From the NCBI GenBank assembly GCA_958299035.1, contig CATQJL010000223.1:51690302-51754301 (forward strand): a stretch of 64,000 nucleotides of DNA, read 5' to 3'. This DNA is from Cylicocyclus nassatus (taxonomy: Eukaryota > Nematoda > Chromadorea > Rhabditida > Strongylidae). A program made the translations under genes and the position numbers. The notes under the pieces were generated by a model. The model worked only from the letters and a program-made list of their open reading frames with translations. It did no database searches and was not told the DNA's origin. This document shows, one piece after another, positions 11,600-24,321 of this stretch. Every line of letters begins with the position of its first letter. Within the stretch, counting starts at the first letter, position 1.

Positions 11600-12850
11600 C
11601 ACTCAGGCACTCGCACCGGCCGGTGACCGTCCGACTACCGGCCGGTGGGGGTGGTGTCAGTTTCACTCAGCCGCGTAGTCTACGACCACCGGCCGGTATT
11701 CGGACGGCCGCCGGCCGGAAAGGTGCGGCCGCCAGCCGGTGTATACTGAGGAACGGTAGAAGTGTTTCACATGGTAGAACTGTCTTTTATTCACTGGCAT
11801 ATAGGAAAATACACTGCAAAGAACAAAAATCAAGGCCGCTGATGTAGCAGCTTCGGAGACCACGTCCGATTTTAAAATTCGACAACACCGAGATACTATC
11901 GAGGGTTGTCTATAAGACAACATGTTGCCTTGTTCCTGCTTCGGAAATTGAAGAACACACAAGGCATTGAGGGTAGCCCAACCATGCGTCGTATCTCACG
12001 CAAGTATCCTTCACGCTAAGACACTGGGAGATAGAATTTTGGGACGGTCGCCGGCCGGCATGATCTTTTGGGACGGTCACCGGCCGGCATTTAGCTCCGC
12101 CCAGATTTATGGAACGGTCGCCAGCCGGAAGGCCGTCGTCGGACGGTCGCCGGCCGGTGCGAGTGTCTGAGCAGACACTGGGAGCGGACGATCCGCGGCC
12201 CTTTTCCGGTTGGAATTTCGCAGCTACCGCGGCCCGGCCGGAGATCGGGCCTCGGCTCGGCCGCAGGTAGGCCTCGGCTCAGCCGCAACTGATTGTCGGG
12301 CCGTCCGTACTATATTCTAGCTCGGACTTATTGGGCCTTGGCGCAACGTAGCATATAGGAAAATGTACAGCAAAAAAGCAAAAACTAAGGTGACGGCTAG
12401 TAGTAGCTTCTGAAACCAACCCGATTTGAAAATTGATAGCGCCAAGATGCTATCGAAGGTTCTTCATAAGACAACATATAATCTCGTTCCTACCTGGGAT
12501 CATCCATGGCTATTGAGGGCAGTCTGACCTTGCGTCGTACATCACGCAGGTATTCTTTACGCTCAGACATTAGTTGCGGCCGAGCCGCGGCCTTCATTTG
12601 ACAAGGGCCGCGGCTCGGCCAAAGTTTCTTGCACAGATTTCGTCCGCGGCTCAGCCGCTGCAATGGTCACTCCATCATTGAGGGCCGCGGCTGAGCCGGT
12701 GAGCCCAAATCCTCCCGCCGCTCGGCTGGTGCAACGACATGAACGAGGGGCCGCGGGTCGGCCGCAACCCGGCCACGCCCCCAAAATAGGGACGTGGGCG
12801 GGCCGGAAAGGCCTTGGGCCACGGCTCGTCCGCTCCCGGTGTCTGAGTAG
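11600..12850. repeat. GC-rich foldback region with CCGGCCGG and GGCCGCGGC motifs; diverged direct repeats
   Basis: Dense inverted CCGGCCGG motifs occur at 11615-11745 and 12045-12165, followed by GGCCGCGGCTCGGCC motifs at 12195-12835. The segments 11798-12030 and 12348-12570 are diverged direct copies, including the shared 'GCATATAGGAAAAT' and 'TTGCGTCGTA'-like blocks. Open frames here are compositional. Confidence 0.6.
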
Positions 12851-12904
12851 ACCAGTGCCGGGAAGAGTTCATGAAGTGCAAATGCACACATCGGCTTGGC
12901 TTTG

Positions 12905-13210
12905 AATGGGAAATGGAAGTGCGTGGCGTTAGCCACGCACACAGAAAAACTTTTGTTATGCAAAATTTTCGCTTTTTGTTATGCAAAATTTTTTAAAGCT
13001 CCATAACCCCAAAATTTCAAAAAAAAAGGGGCGTGGCGATAGCCACGCCCCCAAAATTTTTTTTGTAAGGCTGATTTGAATTTTTAAAAAATTTTTTAAA
13101 AGAATTTTAATTATCTACAAGTATAAACAAGTCACTTGCACTTTTTTATAACCCATATAAGTAACTTTCAAAAATTTCGCGACCCATTCTCGGGGGGGGG
13201 GGGGGAAGGG
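12905..13210. repeat. Fragment related to the CAGTGGCG MITE interior
   Basis: The 'GTGGCGATAGCCACGCCC' and 'AAAAATTTTTTTTGTAAGGC' segments and the poly-G run resemble, in inverse orientation, the interiors of the MITEs at 10935 and 18337. No clean termini or target duplication were found. Confidence 0.4.
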
Positions 13211-13438
13211 TCTCATTCCGCAAACCAGAAATTGCCAAATCGCAGTCATGCTTAAGAAATGTTCCATGGATGAATCTTCGTAGTGTCTTCAAATCCAAAC
13301 TTAAAGCAGTCGCGGAACTCTGCTGCGCGGCAGTTAGCGGTTGGAATTTGGCAGCTCCGCTGTCTCGCTCTTATATCTTACTATAGTGCCTTACAACAAC
13401 AATAACGGCAACTAAAATTGGATGAGGAGGTATAGGAG

Positions 13439-13975
13439 TCATCCTTGGGCCGAGATAATGGATTTCAAACCCCGCTGAGAACGAGTTAAATGTGTTGAGG
13501 TTGGCAAACTGCACAATGAGACCCTCGCGCGATCTCCCCCGTCTGAGGCCATATAGAGTTGGCCACGATTGAAGAAGTCAGTGGGGAGCCGCAGTCCGAC
13601 TTTAGTAAGATTGGTCTTGGGATTTGGTATACTCAGCGAATGCCATCCTTGTGGAAAATCGAAAGCGTCCAAGTTGAAAGGGAAGTTCTTGGCGTCGTAT
13701 CTTTGCAATGCATCCGTGCGCTGATAACCGATGATGAGTTTGCAGCCGATTAGAACACTAGTCAACCACGGTCCTGAAGTTGGACTCCGTTGCAGAGAGG
13801 TCCGGTTTTGGAGCAGCATGGCAATGGCGCCCTCCTTCAGCCTTAGACAGTGCGGTGGCAAGGTGGATGTGGTGATCTTGTCAAGAAACTGGGTAGTGTA
13901 AAATTCGACTTGGTCCTTAGCATTTTCGGTCATAATCTTGTCGTGTGAGTAGTAAACCTTCTTTTCCTCCTGTAT
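13439..13975 (-). pseudogene. Helitron PIF1-like helicase, degenerate C-terminal fragment
   Basis: The reverse strand encodes VYYSHDKIMTENAKDQVEFY, then LPPHCLRLKEGAIAMLLQN, GCKLIIGY and VGLRLPTDFFNRGQLYMA. This order matches the C-terminal part of Helitron RepHel helicases (LPPH.L.LK.GA..MLLRN, then G.RL, then VG.YLP.P.F.HGQLYVA.SR). The INKSQGQT motif expected before VG is degenerate (NPKTNLTK), and the final SR is lost. The rest of RepHel is not found nearby, so this is a fossil fragment. Confidence 0.7.
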
Positions 13976-14658
13976 GCGCAGAATACTTGCCGTTTGATAT
14001 GGCGTTTACTTCGACATTTTGGGCCCTGACAAAAGCCCTGACAAGAGACACTTTTTCTCGCCATCATTTCTTTTTGGCTCTTCTTTTCGCAAGAGTAGAG
14101 ATTTTTTGTCGCTTTTGGACTAAAGTCCACGACGACTTACTCCACGATTTACTTGTCAGACAAACTGGACTTTGCAAAAAGTATAAATCCTCTAGGTTTT
14201 GAAAGCTAAAATTTGCGCGAGTCAGTTTGAGGAATGACGGTAAGAAATGGTAAGCAATTTCTAAAGGATCTCGTACCGACTTGCCCTTGTGCGTAGTGTA
14301 CCTATATGCCGGTAGGTTTTGCTGTGCAGTAACAATCAGACATACCCTCGAAAGAGATGTTAGCGTGCTATTATATTCGCATGCAAGACGTGGTTCTGTC
14401 CTTTGATGGAGAATATCTTGTTTTTATGTATTTTGATGTATTTTTCAGCGATGTCGAGAAAGGAATTAATGCTGTAGTCAGGAATGACGGTAAGAAATGG
14501 TAAGCAATTTGTACTTTCATCGTGCACTAAATCAGACTTCACCTTAAGCGATGGAAGGATGCGAGCCGGTAGCGATGATGGAACCGTTTGTGGAATGTCC
14601 CCTCCGGCAAGATGCATCACGCATGCAAAGCATTAACCTAATGCTATATGACTTTTAG

Positions 14659-17600
14659 GTCTATGTTTTGATAGCTTCCATCATAATTTTAGCGATTGGA
14701 ATCTACGAAACTGTGCATAATTATAAAACGTTGGGTACGCTCGTTGTTGGAGTAAGTTTCTTGTTGTTTGTACAATTCATAATTACTAGAGGAGAACACA
14801 GATTGCTGCGGTTATACTTGCCGTGCTTGGATTGTCAAGTAAAAGTCCGGGATACTATTGCGCTTTATTCATATTGATGGTAGGTCAGCTTTTTTTTTAA
14901 TATCCAATTCGGTATTATATAGGGTGTGCCAAAATTAACGGCACCAATAATTCCACCGCTGTCACAAACTAACCTTTGGGAAACATAGGCTCAAATTCAT
15001 GTCATAGAATGCACCAACCAAACTTTACAGAAGTCCGAATTTAAAAGACCTCTTTTCAAGAATGTGAGAATGAGAACAATCAAACTAATAGTTTTGAGGA
15101 GAGCAAAATTGGAGTATGCCTTCATATTTTGCTCTGCAAAATGAAATCAAAGCCTTTCTGAGTCACTAAAAATGGCATTGTAGGCACCTTTTGCACTGTT
15201 GCATAGTCCTACTTGCATTTGCAAAAGTTCACTAGAATAAGAAAATGTTAAAATAAAAAAAAACGAGTACGAGCTTATGTTCAAAATGGATTCTGACACT
15301 TCCAGATATGCAAAGCGTTACAGATAAGAAGCATTTTTTTACTCATGAATCATGCAAAAGGATATTATGACATTTGTGAAAAAGTTTCTGAAACTTATTT
15401 AAAAGACATTTTTTTACTCGGGCGCACTCAGCAAGGCCGAAACCCGCTGATTTTAAATGTGCTGGCTATCTCCCACACAACACAACATTGTTAGAAGCAG
15501 AAGTCCTACTTTAGTGCGCAATTTCAAAGCAAGAGAAAAGGTATAAAAAAAGTTGTCATAAAGGTTCTTCAAGTTGCGCCTGTACAGAGCACGTTTCAGC
15601 CGACGAGAGGTTTGGGATTTTCTGGAAAGACAAAGCACTCGAATTCTGACTTGACTACTGCGTTACGATAGTTATTTTGGGTGAAGACAGATACATGCTT
15701 GATCCCTTGTCAAGGCCGTCCTGTAGACTTCTGGCACCTTTGAGAACAAACAATAATCTTAGTGCACCCTCACTTCGTAAATGTAAGCACGCCTCAAAGT
15801 TCAGAGGTGCAGTATACAATTAATCATATGAAAGCACAGCCTGCCTGTTTACGTGAATAAATTCAAATGTATCTCGTGAACAACGCCTGGTAATCCATAC
15901 ATAATCACCTTCTCATCCTGCACTTTCTTCAAAGTCGTTCACGATGTTTACACCACGGCGTTAGGCCTAAGACATATCGTTCATTCGTTGACCGTACGGA
16001 CTGCCGACCGCGTGGCGACTGCGACGCGTGCCTTCTAAACTTGCGAAAAAGTGACAAGTTGGACCGTGGCTTAAGACGAGAAGAATTCTTTGTTTCTTTT
16101 CTACATTATAAAGATGAGAAGAATTCTCTGTTTTCTTTCTATTCATCTTTTCTACGAAAACATCATGCACGCGCAGCGGTCGCCGCGCGGTCAGCAGTCG
16201 TTACGGTCAACGAATAAACGATACCTCGCGCGATTCGGCACAACATCGACTCTTCGTAATTCCTCGTTAATGCGCTGCCTTTGGTCGGAACTTGCTCCGT
16301 TTGCAACAGCTTGCACAAGTTACCCAGATATGCGTCCCAGAAGCGCGCACGATAAATACGTGAAAATCTGGCAAATAGTCGCGTGAAAGTGGCGATTTGG
16401 CCGAATCGCGTGAGGTATGTCTTAGGCCTTAGGCACAGTGAAGCGAAGTATAAGCTCCTGCAAGACGAAGGCGGTCGGTTCGAGGTACGAAGTGGCTGTG
16501 ACGCGGCTGTGACTCGGCTGTGACGCAGCCATGTCGCAGCCGCGTTGCGCATTGAATCGACCGCCTTCGTCTTGCAGGAGTTTATACCACGCATGCGGGT
16601 TTGAGAAGGCATGCGGGATATTCTCGACGAGAAATTGTGGGGTTCAAAGACTAAAAGTGCAATACTTGCGACTGAGCCAAATAAACGAGATGATGCATGA
16701 TAGAATCGACCTTAGGCGCTACAAAATTTGGCAAGGTACTATATTTTTCTTAATGCTATTTTTCCACTTATAGTCTTAGTACCTTCTGAAAGTGGTCATT
16801 GTTAGGTGAAAGTAATATGTCAACACGGTACTTCAGAGTAAGTACTCTTAAGTACTGAGTTGACAAGTTCGTAGAGACTAGCACATAGTTTTACTATCTG
16901 ATTCTAGTCTTTACGAAATCTTAAAAGCATGTCGAACGAACGGGGCCCCGGAACATGGAAAGCGGGGCGCAGAAGACTGCCGGCGTATTTTCGCTGAATG
17001 CTGACCTGGAGATAGCTTCGGAAAAAGCTCATTTTTGCTAATTTCAAGCACTGAAAAGCCCAAAATATGGATTTCTCATGGCGATAAGGCAAAAAGGTGG
17101 AAGTCTGAAAGCGAAATTCTACCGAGACATTAAGGCATGCAACGATGCAAATCGTGCTCTAGTTCATACCGGAGCGGGTTTTGAGGAATTTGTTAGTTTT
17201 TCCCCTTATCGGATCAGTTGTGTTGCGGTCCCCTCGTCAGCTTTCCATGAAATCTTATACGTCCTCGAATGGACAAATAGTCAGAGCACGTAAGATAATA
17301 TTGAACGCGTAACGTGTATATCCTTCAAATTCCTCTGCACAGAAAGATAAGGTACAAATGCTTTTAATCTGATAACTGGTGACAAAATTTTAATCATTCA
17401 TTTACTGATTGAGATACGTCTATTCAGATAGTTTGTGCTGTTTTCAATATATTCGGACTTGTAATCATAATTACTGAGAAATTCAAATTGGAATTCCGTA
17501 GGCAGTTATCCTCTGCATTAAATAAAATTAGTTTAAACATTTTTTCAGGTATAATCCTCGATATTGTCCTCTTCATTATTTCTATTTGCTGTAAGTTTTT

Positions 17601-17681
17601 GCTGGATTGATAGGCTAAAATTCCTGATATCATCTATAATATGGTGCAGGGGGACCTCAAAACGGTTGTATAGGATTGTGA
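14659..17681 (+). CDS. Putative small four-transmembrane protein (spliced, 5' end unresolved)
   Basis: Exons 14659-14751, 14802-14879 and 17428-17590 join in phase. The first two begin in phase 0 after AG and end at GT donors. They encode hydrophobic helices VYVLIASIIILAIGIYETV, LGTLVVG plus IAAVILAVLGL, then YYCALFILM plus IVCAVFNIFGLVIIIT, and finally ILDIVLFIISIC. A last exon from 17650 would end at TGA 17679-17681 with a short tail. Four helices with a basic KFKLEFRR loop suggest a tetraspan integral membrane protein, but the family is not recognised. The start exon is not resolved. A near-duplicate block (GAGGAATGACGGTAAGAAAT) occurs at about 14231 and 14477. Confidence 0.5.
15961..16430. 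repeat. Foldback MITE
   Basis: Inverted ends TTAGGCCTAAGACATAT (left) and ATGTCTTAGGCCTTAGG (right). Internal inverted blocks around 15975-16035 and 16168-16230 share CATTCGTTGACCGTA-like sequence. Confidence 0.6.
16448..16588. repeat. Hairpin inverted repeat
   Basis: The left arm TATAAGCTCCTGCAAGACGA... and the right arm ...TCGTCTTGCAGGAGTTTATA pair over about 30 bases. The loop holds tandem GGCTGTGAC units. Confidence 0.75.
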
Positions 17682-18173
17682 CCAAGCTATTTTTTCACCC
17701 ATGTATCTGCTAAGGCCTCAAAACTACCTAGTTCACTGACGGGTGTTTTAAATAGCAATGCTAAAGCAGTTCTTTGGAAGGAGATGAGTTGAGTACAGAT
17801 ACGTAAAACCTGAATGTCTCTTTCCGTGCCTCTAAATGCTAGCGGTTGCGCGAGCGGTTGTACAGAACTTTAGGCTGCAATTTGGTTAGAGGCCTATTCC
17901 GCCAACATTCGCGTTCTTCTCAACGTTGCGGTCCATGTTTGAGTGGAATTCACCTCATGATAAAAGTGCGTCAGAAGCGCCCGACTCTGCCCCAAGCTTA
18001 TAAGGGAACAATACTTGGTATCCGTGTTTTTTTTTTGAGATGAGATTCGTATCATTACACTCGTTTCAAAAGCTGATTCCGAATCTAAGTTCCGTTTCTT
18101 CTAATGGTTTCTTTGGAAGAAGTTATGAAGGATTTCGCCCCAGTTGGCAACCCAAGGGACCGACGATGAATTA

Positions 18174-19730
18174 GGCCCCGGCACGCGGTGGGCAAAAGGG
18201 GTTTTTCAAAACGAATTCCCCTTTGACCCCAAAATTTTTCACGAATACGTCTTTGAGCTAAAAATGAGTCTTTGTGCTTGTGCAACGCAGGCAAGGGCCA
18301 AACTGCTAAAAGCGTTCAAAAGCGGTTGAATTATTCCAGTGGCGTGCCGAGAGGGGGGGAAGGGAGGCCCCCCCCCCGAGAATAGGTCGCAAAGTTTTTG
18401 AAAGTTACTTAAATATGTTATAAAAATGTGCAGAGGACTTGTTTTTACTTGTAAAAAATTGAAATATTTTTTAAAAATTCTTAAAAATTCAAGTTAGCCT
18501 TGTAAAAACCCTATTTCTAAAGTTTTGGGGTCAAGAGCTCGGAAAAATTTTGGGAAACATCCCAACAAATTTTTCGGAGTGCGTGGCTGACGCCCCTCCC
18601 CCCGAACCGAAATCCTGGGTACGCCATTGAATTATTCTATTCTTCCTTCACCTTCCTCACTTCACACGTCCACGCTAGCCTAAAGGCCAGCACGTCAACA
18701 TGCAAGCAGAAAGTATGTTAAGAGGGATGAGAAATATGAAGAGAGATCAAAAAGTATGGGCGCTTTCAAGAGCTTTTGGGCGAAGCCTGCGTTGCTGAAT
18801 CCTTTACCAAAAACAAACTATCAACTGACAATTAAAAAGAAGACAAAACATCAGAACAACGTTAAAATAGCTGTCTTACAAGATGATGCAAGGAAAAACA
18901 TGAGAAACTGGTTATAGGACTGAGTGGCCGTTCCCGCGCATATCGATCGATTGGGGCGCGTTTTCCTCGGTAAGAAAGGGTGATCATGTTTTGACTATAG
19001 TAAAGGGGAGACTGGAAGTTTTGACACAAAATTTCTACCATAAAGTAAAGTTTAGGTGTAGAAGAGATTTATGTAAAAATTTTGAAAAAATTATGAGAAT
19101 TGAAAGTTTCGCCTACCTCACTTGGGCATTGGGGCAATTGCCCACCTAATTTGGAAAAAAGTTGGGCACGCTCTTCATTCACATAAGTCTTTCATATTTT
19201 TTCACACTTTGTTCCTTAGTCCTATTGCGCGTATACACAGCAAATTTCGCGCGATTTCGTCATCTCTGCGTTGCAAACGAGCCATTTTTCCATTTTTTGA
19301 AAGTGGGAAAATCTCAGAAAAAAAATTGCCACAACCTTCAGTCACATAATTTTTTAATGAAACTCCTAAGTTAACCCCTACAGGCTTGTGCCCACATACG
19401 TACCAAGTTTCATTCCATATTGTCATCTGCGCATTGCAAGGGAGCCTTTTGAAATTCACATCTTCACTCACCATTAATGCAAAATTTTTGGATAGAATGC
19501 TTACTACTCTTTCCGTGCACTTAAGTTTTTCATAATTTTTCTTGCTTTGTTTTCACTAGCCTCTCTTCGTTGGTCTACGAAATTTAGTGTCAAATCGTTA
19601 AAATCGAGCATGAACTACCAAGTTTTTTTCCGGTTCTCCGCCGCGGACCTCGCTAAAACGATCTCCCCTTTGCTTTTTTCACTCAAAACGATTTCTCGCC
19701 TGTCATTTGCCCACCTCGTGCCGGGCCCTG
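18174..19730. mobile_element. hAT-like repeat, CAGGGCCCGGCA family (copy 1, with nested MITE)
   Basis: The left end is TAGGCCCCGGCACGCGG (diverged) and the right end is GTGCCGGGCCCTG. It is colinear with the copy at 20385-21808 and is interrupted by the MITE at 18337-18629. Its own target duplication is unclear. Confidence 0.55.
18337..18629. mobile_element. hAT-like MITE, CAGTGGCG family (copy 2)
   Basis: The ends are CAGTGGCGTGCCGAG and TACGCCATTG. The 8-bp duplication AATTATTC is exact at 18329-18336 and 18630-18637. Confidence 0.9.
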
Positions 19731-19744
19731 ATTGGAATGGACAA

Positions 19745-19990
19745 TGCCTGCGGTAAGTTGTGGTGTAGTGGTTAGTGCGATAACTTCACAACTTGGTGCA
19801 GGCGTAGGTGTGAATCCTCTCGTGTTTTTCAGTTTTATTGTCTCAATCAAGCTTTTTTTTCTAAAAGTTGTGCATCCTCGAAGTGGAGTCGATTTATTGA
19901 CCGCCCAGAATGCATCGATACGGAGCACGCGCAGCGAGATAAAAGGCTTGCCCAGCACAAATTTGCCATTGTGCAAGTCGTGCTCTGACA
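19745..19990 (+). repeat. tRNA-derived SINE
   Basis: Pol III A-box-like TGGTGTAGTGG at 19761-19771 and B-box-like GGTGTGAATCC at 19808-19818, spaced as in tRNA, but with no foldable acceptor stem. A reverse-strand relative of the A-box part occurs near 21885-21920. Confidence 0.55.
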
Positions 19991-20384
19991 TATTTTAACT
20001 GCGCAGCGTGCTCCGCAACGTTTAAGCAGTCCAAGCGTCAACGAATCGACGTAAATACATGCCCTTACTCATCAAAACGATGAGTAATTTTTATATGGGT
20101 CCCTATATTCATTCTAAAAGGTGCTCATAAATGAAAATGGAAATGATAGCATGTTGAAGTACAGTTACGGAAATCTAGATCGCAATGTGCGCATCGGGTA
20201 AACAACAAGTCGTCAGTTGGCTTTCTCGCACGGACCCAATAACATGCGAAAAGCAGTATTGTAGAGGAATTTGAAATTGAGCGAGATGCTCATAGTGTCA
20301 TTTGTTAAGGTTTGCTTTGTTCGCCTAATTTTGCCGATAGCAATGATTTTTTCAAAATCCATATTCTCGTGTAAGAGTTTGCAA

Positions 20385-21808
20385 CAGGGCCCGGCAGAGG
20401 TGGGCAAACGGGGTTTTCCAAATGAATTCCCTTTGATTCCAAAACTTTTTACGAATACCCACTTGAGCCCAAAAACGATGGTTTGTGCTTGTGCGACGAG
20501 AGTACCGGCCAAACTTCGCCCAAAAGCGCTCAAAAGCCCCCAAAATGCTCAAATTCCTCTAATTACTACTCTCCTGTATCAAGATAGAAAACAGGAAGAA
20601 GAATAAGCAAGAAAAATGTTGAAGAAATAAAGAAATATCAAAGTAACGCAGTCATAGGACTGAGAGACGCCATTCCCGCGCGTATCGATTGACTGGAGCG
20701 CGCTTTCCATCTTAGAAAGCTAGGCTGCTGATGCAATTTTAGGCTCTAACAAAGACAAGAGGAGGAGTTTTGGAACCAAAATCTCACCATGTAGTAAACT
20801 TTAGGCGTACAACAATTTTTCATACATTGTCCTTAGTCCTACTGCACGTATACACACCAGTCTCACGCCATTTCGTTTTCTATGAGCTGCAAACGAGCCA
20901 TTTTTCCATTTTCTTGATTGTGGGAAATTTTCAAAAAAGAAGCTTGCCACAACCTTCAGTCACATAATTTTTTAATAAAACTTCTAAGTTAAGAATTTTT
21001 TAATAAAACTTCTAAGTTAAGCCCTGCAACCCGTGTCATGTACCTACTAAGTTTCATACCGTACGGTCATCTGTGCGCTGCAAACGAGCGTTTGAATCCA
21101 CATGTTTATTTAACAGTTTTGCAGAATTTTTGGAAAAAATGCTTATTTACTCCCATTTACATAAATTTTTCATAATATTTCATACTTTGCTTCTAATAGC
21201 CTCTTTTCGTTCGCTTACGTAATTTGGTGCTATATCGTTACGCCTGCATTGATAACTGATCATGTAATCATGCTGTTCAATGGCATCGCTTATGCGACGT
21301 CGCGCACGCGGCAATTAGCGGCTGCGCGACGTAGTGCGCGCGAACTCTGCTGTGCACTGAGGCTTATGAAAGCTACTTCCCCTGAATTATATGTACAGGA
21401 CTTTTCAACATAAGAGTCACAGCCTCCGCTTGCGCGGCTCCTCCAAAGCGGGCGCCTCGCTTAAGCCGCGCGCGGCGTTTGCGGCGCATCGTCCGGGCAT
21501 TTTGCCAAGCTTCAATCGATGCGCCGCCTGGTGCATGCGTCGGCGGCATCGATTGAGACTTGGCAAAATGCCCGGACGATGCGCCACGAACGCTGCGCGG
21601 ACCTAAGCGTGGCGGTCGAGCGGGGCGGCTGTGACACTCAGGTTGTAAAGCCCTGTATAAGGTAATAAGCATGATTCGACCTTCCTTTGCTTGCACTTGG
21701 AATCTTCTTCCGGGGTTCCTCCCCGGGCCCCGCAAGAACGATTTTCCCCTTGCCTTTTCCACCAAAAACGATTTCCAGCTATTCATTTGCCCACCTCGTG
21801 GGGCCCTG
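20385..21808. mobile_element. hAT-like non-autonomous element, CAGGGCCCGGCA family (copy 2)
   Basis: The inverted ends read CAGGGCCCGGCAGAGGTGGG and its counterpart CCCACCTCGTGGGGCCCTG. The flanks GTTTGCAA / GCGTGCAA match at 6 of 8 bases. An internal perfect 26-bp inverted repeat lies at 21484-21509 / 21559-21584. No transposase is visible. Confidence 0.65.
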
Positions 21809-22143
21809 GCGTGCAATTACTTCGAGGATGCCTAACTTCCAAAAAAAAGTATTTGAGGCAATGCAAAACTGGAAAGCACGAAAGCTATCGCACACCACTA
21901 CACCACAGCTTACCATGGGCACTGGCGTTTCGATAGTATTTTCCTTGGGCAGCCAAAGTTGGCGTGAAAATTCTCCATAGCTTTTTTCAGAGAAGTGATT
22001 AGCAAAAACGGAAGTCAGGTTTAAATTTCGCGTTCCAAGACGAGTGTATTGGTATACATCTCAAAAACTACGAACATTGAGTATTGTTCTCTTGTTAAAA
22101 CTGAAACCCGATGTTTCCATTTGGTCCATGCGGCTGCTAACGC

Positions 22144-22247
22144 TGCGTTCATACTGATCCCGAAGTTCGAGAACAGTTCCAGCACAGCGCTCAATTTCAA
22201 CTGTCCTGGAACTGTTCCCGGATTTCGGGATCACTATGAACGCAGAC
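22144..22247. repeat. Hairpin inverted repeat
   Basis: GCGTTCATACTGATCCCGAA... is mirrored by ...TTTCGGGATCACTATGAACGC over about 40 bases, including the AACAGTTCCAG core. Confidence 0.7.
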
Positions 22248-22836
22248 CAAAGGCAAAACGAGCAAGGGAAGAAAGAACGAGGGAAGAGACTGGGATGACT
22301 TGAACACTAGTTCTCGTGCGCATAACATCTTTGCTGTGAGGGGAGGGGTCCCCCGTTATGAAAGGACCGAGGGCAGACGCCGCTGCGACTTTTTCGTCAT
22401 TGGGGAGGCCGCTCCCTTCGCCGCAAGAATGTTCATGCATAAGGGCCCCATAACTAAAGCTAAAGCCTTTTTTATTCTGAGGCTCGCATCACTAACATCT
22501 CTGCGGCGAGGGGAGCGACGACATCAGTGATGAATTAGTCGCAGCGGCGTCCGTACTCTTTCACGACGGGGGAGGCCCCTCCCCTCGCCACGGGGATGTT
22601 AGTGCATTTAAGTCCAAGACTAGCATTTTAAAAAAGCTTCGAACAGTCGTATGACAAGAAGCTTGCTTTTTCTGTTTTTTTTACTGTAAACCGATTATGC
22701 ACATGTTTTTTGTAGGCATAATTTTCGGCGATGTCTTCGGAATCAGAACAATGCATTCTGTTAGAATATTCTTTACTTTGTAAAATTTTTATCGCAACAT
22801 CTACACCTGCACTCTCAATATAAAAGTGTAAAGGCC

Positions 22837-23162
22837 TTAAAGGCAGTGTCCGGCAAATTCGCGCCCTGAGGGGTATCGCTATGGTGGGGCTCCTGGTCAT
22901 CCCACTGACCCACCGCAGTACGGCTGGTTGGTTTTCCCCCTGGCTATCCAAAGCAAAAATTACAAGCAGTAAAGTCTTCGTGCCAGGGCCTCCCAACTTT
23001 CCGTTGAAATTCTCGTCCGAGCTGCCTTTTGGAAATTGGGTAAATGACCCGAAGAAAGTGTTTTCACCCATTTCAAAGCTCAAATTCGGGGTCTACGGTT
23101 CGAAAAGGCCCAAAAAATGCAAAAAGATGAAAATGCAAAATCTGCCGGGACACTGCCTTCAA
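22837..23162. mobile_element. TTAA-flanked MITE (AGGCAGTGTCC family, copy 1)
   Basis: The left end is TTAAAGGCAGTGTCCGGCAA and the right end is TGCCGGGACACTGCCTTCAA. The interior matches the copy at 48099-48531 in inverse orientation. TTAA at the ends suggests a piggyBac-type origin (inference). Confidence 0.65.
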
Positions 23163-24321
23163 TGGCGGATCACTGAGCAGCAGTTTTTTCAAATGCCTGA
23201 TTCGAGACAATGAATTCCTGTATCGACCTTCTCTTTTCGCTATCTGATTCAAAAACGCTTGACATTTGAAAATTAGAATCTTGGCTGCCATTTCCATACA
23301 GAGCCTCACAGAAGTTGTCGATCTAATCGCCATTCCAACTAAGCTTGCGCTTTTCCGCCTGATCTCCTCGATCAACCTATTTTTTTCACATCGATAGAAC
23401 AGAAATTATTCAATAAAAAAACTACTTTTTGTTTCACCTTCTTGCCAGAAGTGGGCTTCATCTTCTTGCTGGGACCGCGAATTCACAGCGGGGAAGACCC
23501 GCCTACTGATTTTCCTCTTGCGTTAGAGCCCTTTCTCCCATTTTCGCGCTCCGTACAAAATCTCAAAATCGACTTTTCCGAACACTGCGTTTAACACGTT
23601 GATGACGACCCATTTTTAGGGTCTATCCCTGCGGACGAGACGTTTCCGTGCGTCTCTACGCTGGCTACATATATGTATGCACACATTCATGCGCGAAGAA
23701 TAAAGTATGCAAGCCCCGCCCTTTGGCAAGTCTCGCCACTCGACCAAAAATGTCGGAAATTGCCCAAATCTCAAGAATTTGTGAATTTCAGAAGTGACTC
23801 AAATTCCGTCACTTCTGAAAAGTGGGCGGAGCTTGCCAATGAGAGGTCGAAGTATGCCTGATGGCGGGGCCTGGTTCAGGGTTGCTTAAGGTTTTGCGTT
23901 CAGCTATGGCCTCATCCATGCTTTTCGTCCACAAAAGGGTCCTTGTGAGAGGCACTGGAGTGGGCGGAGACGCCCAAAAGGGCTGGGGTAATATATAAAG
24001 TATCCGAGTCTATGTTGGTTATATGAATACGAGTTGAGAGGGTTGAACAGATAGTATGGAGATTAAGGCCGCCGTGCACCATTGCGCGGCGTCGATCACA
24101 GGGACAGATTGCCTGCCGCGCACCATTTTGCGGGCAGTGTCGTCAACGTGTCAAAGAGGCCAACGGACACATAATCGTCAAAAATCCTCAATCCGAAATT
24201 ATAGAGAATGTGAGGGCGTGTTTTTGTAAAAGCCCAAACTACCTCTAGACAAATAGCTCTTCTGAGTCATGGTGTACATACCATTACAGTCTCAATTACA
24301 CTCAATGTTTTTAAATTTCAG
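23163..24321. other. Intergenic repeats, no recognised gene
   Basis: Part of 23490-23600 resembles the TTAA-flanked unit at 48528-48988. A partial hairpin (GAAGTGAC...GTCACTTC) is at about 23793-23818. No gene is recognised. Confidence 0.4.

Noticed and set aside
12563..12986. Overlapping ORFs in the GC-rich region
   Set aside because: Open on both strands because of GC-rich repeats; no domain.
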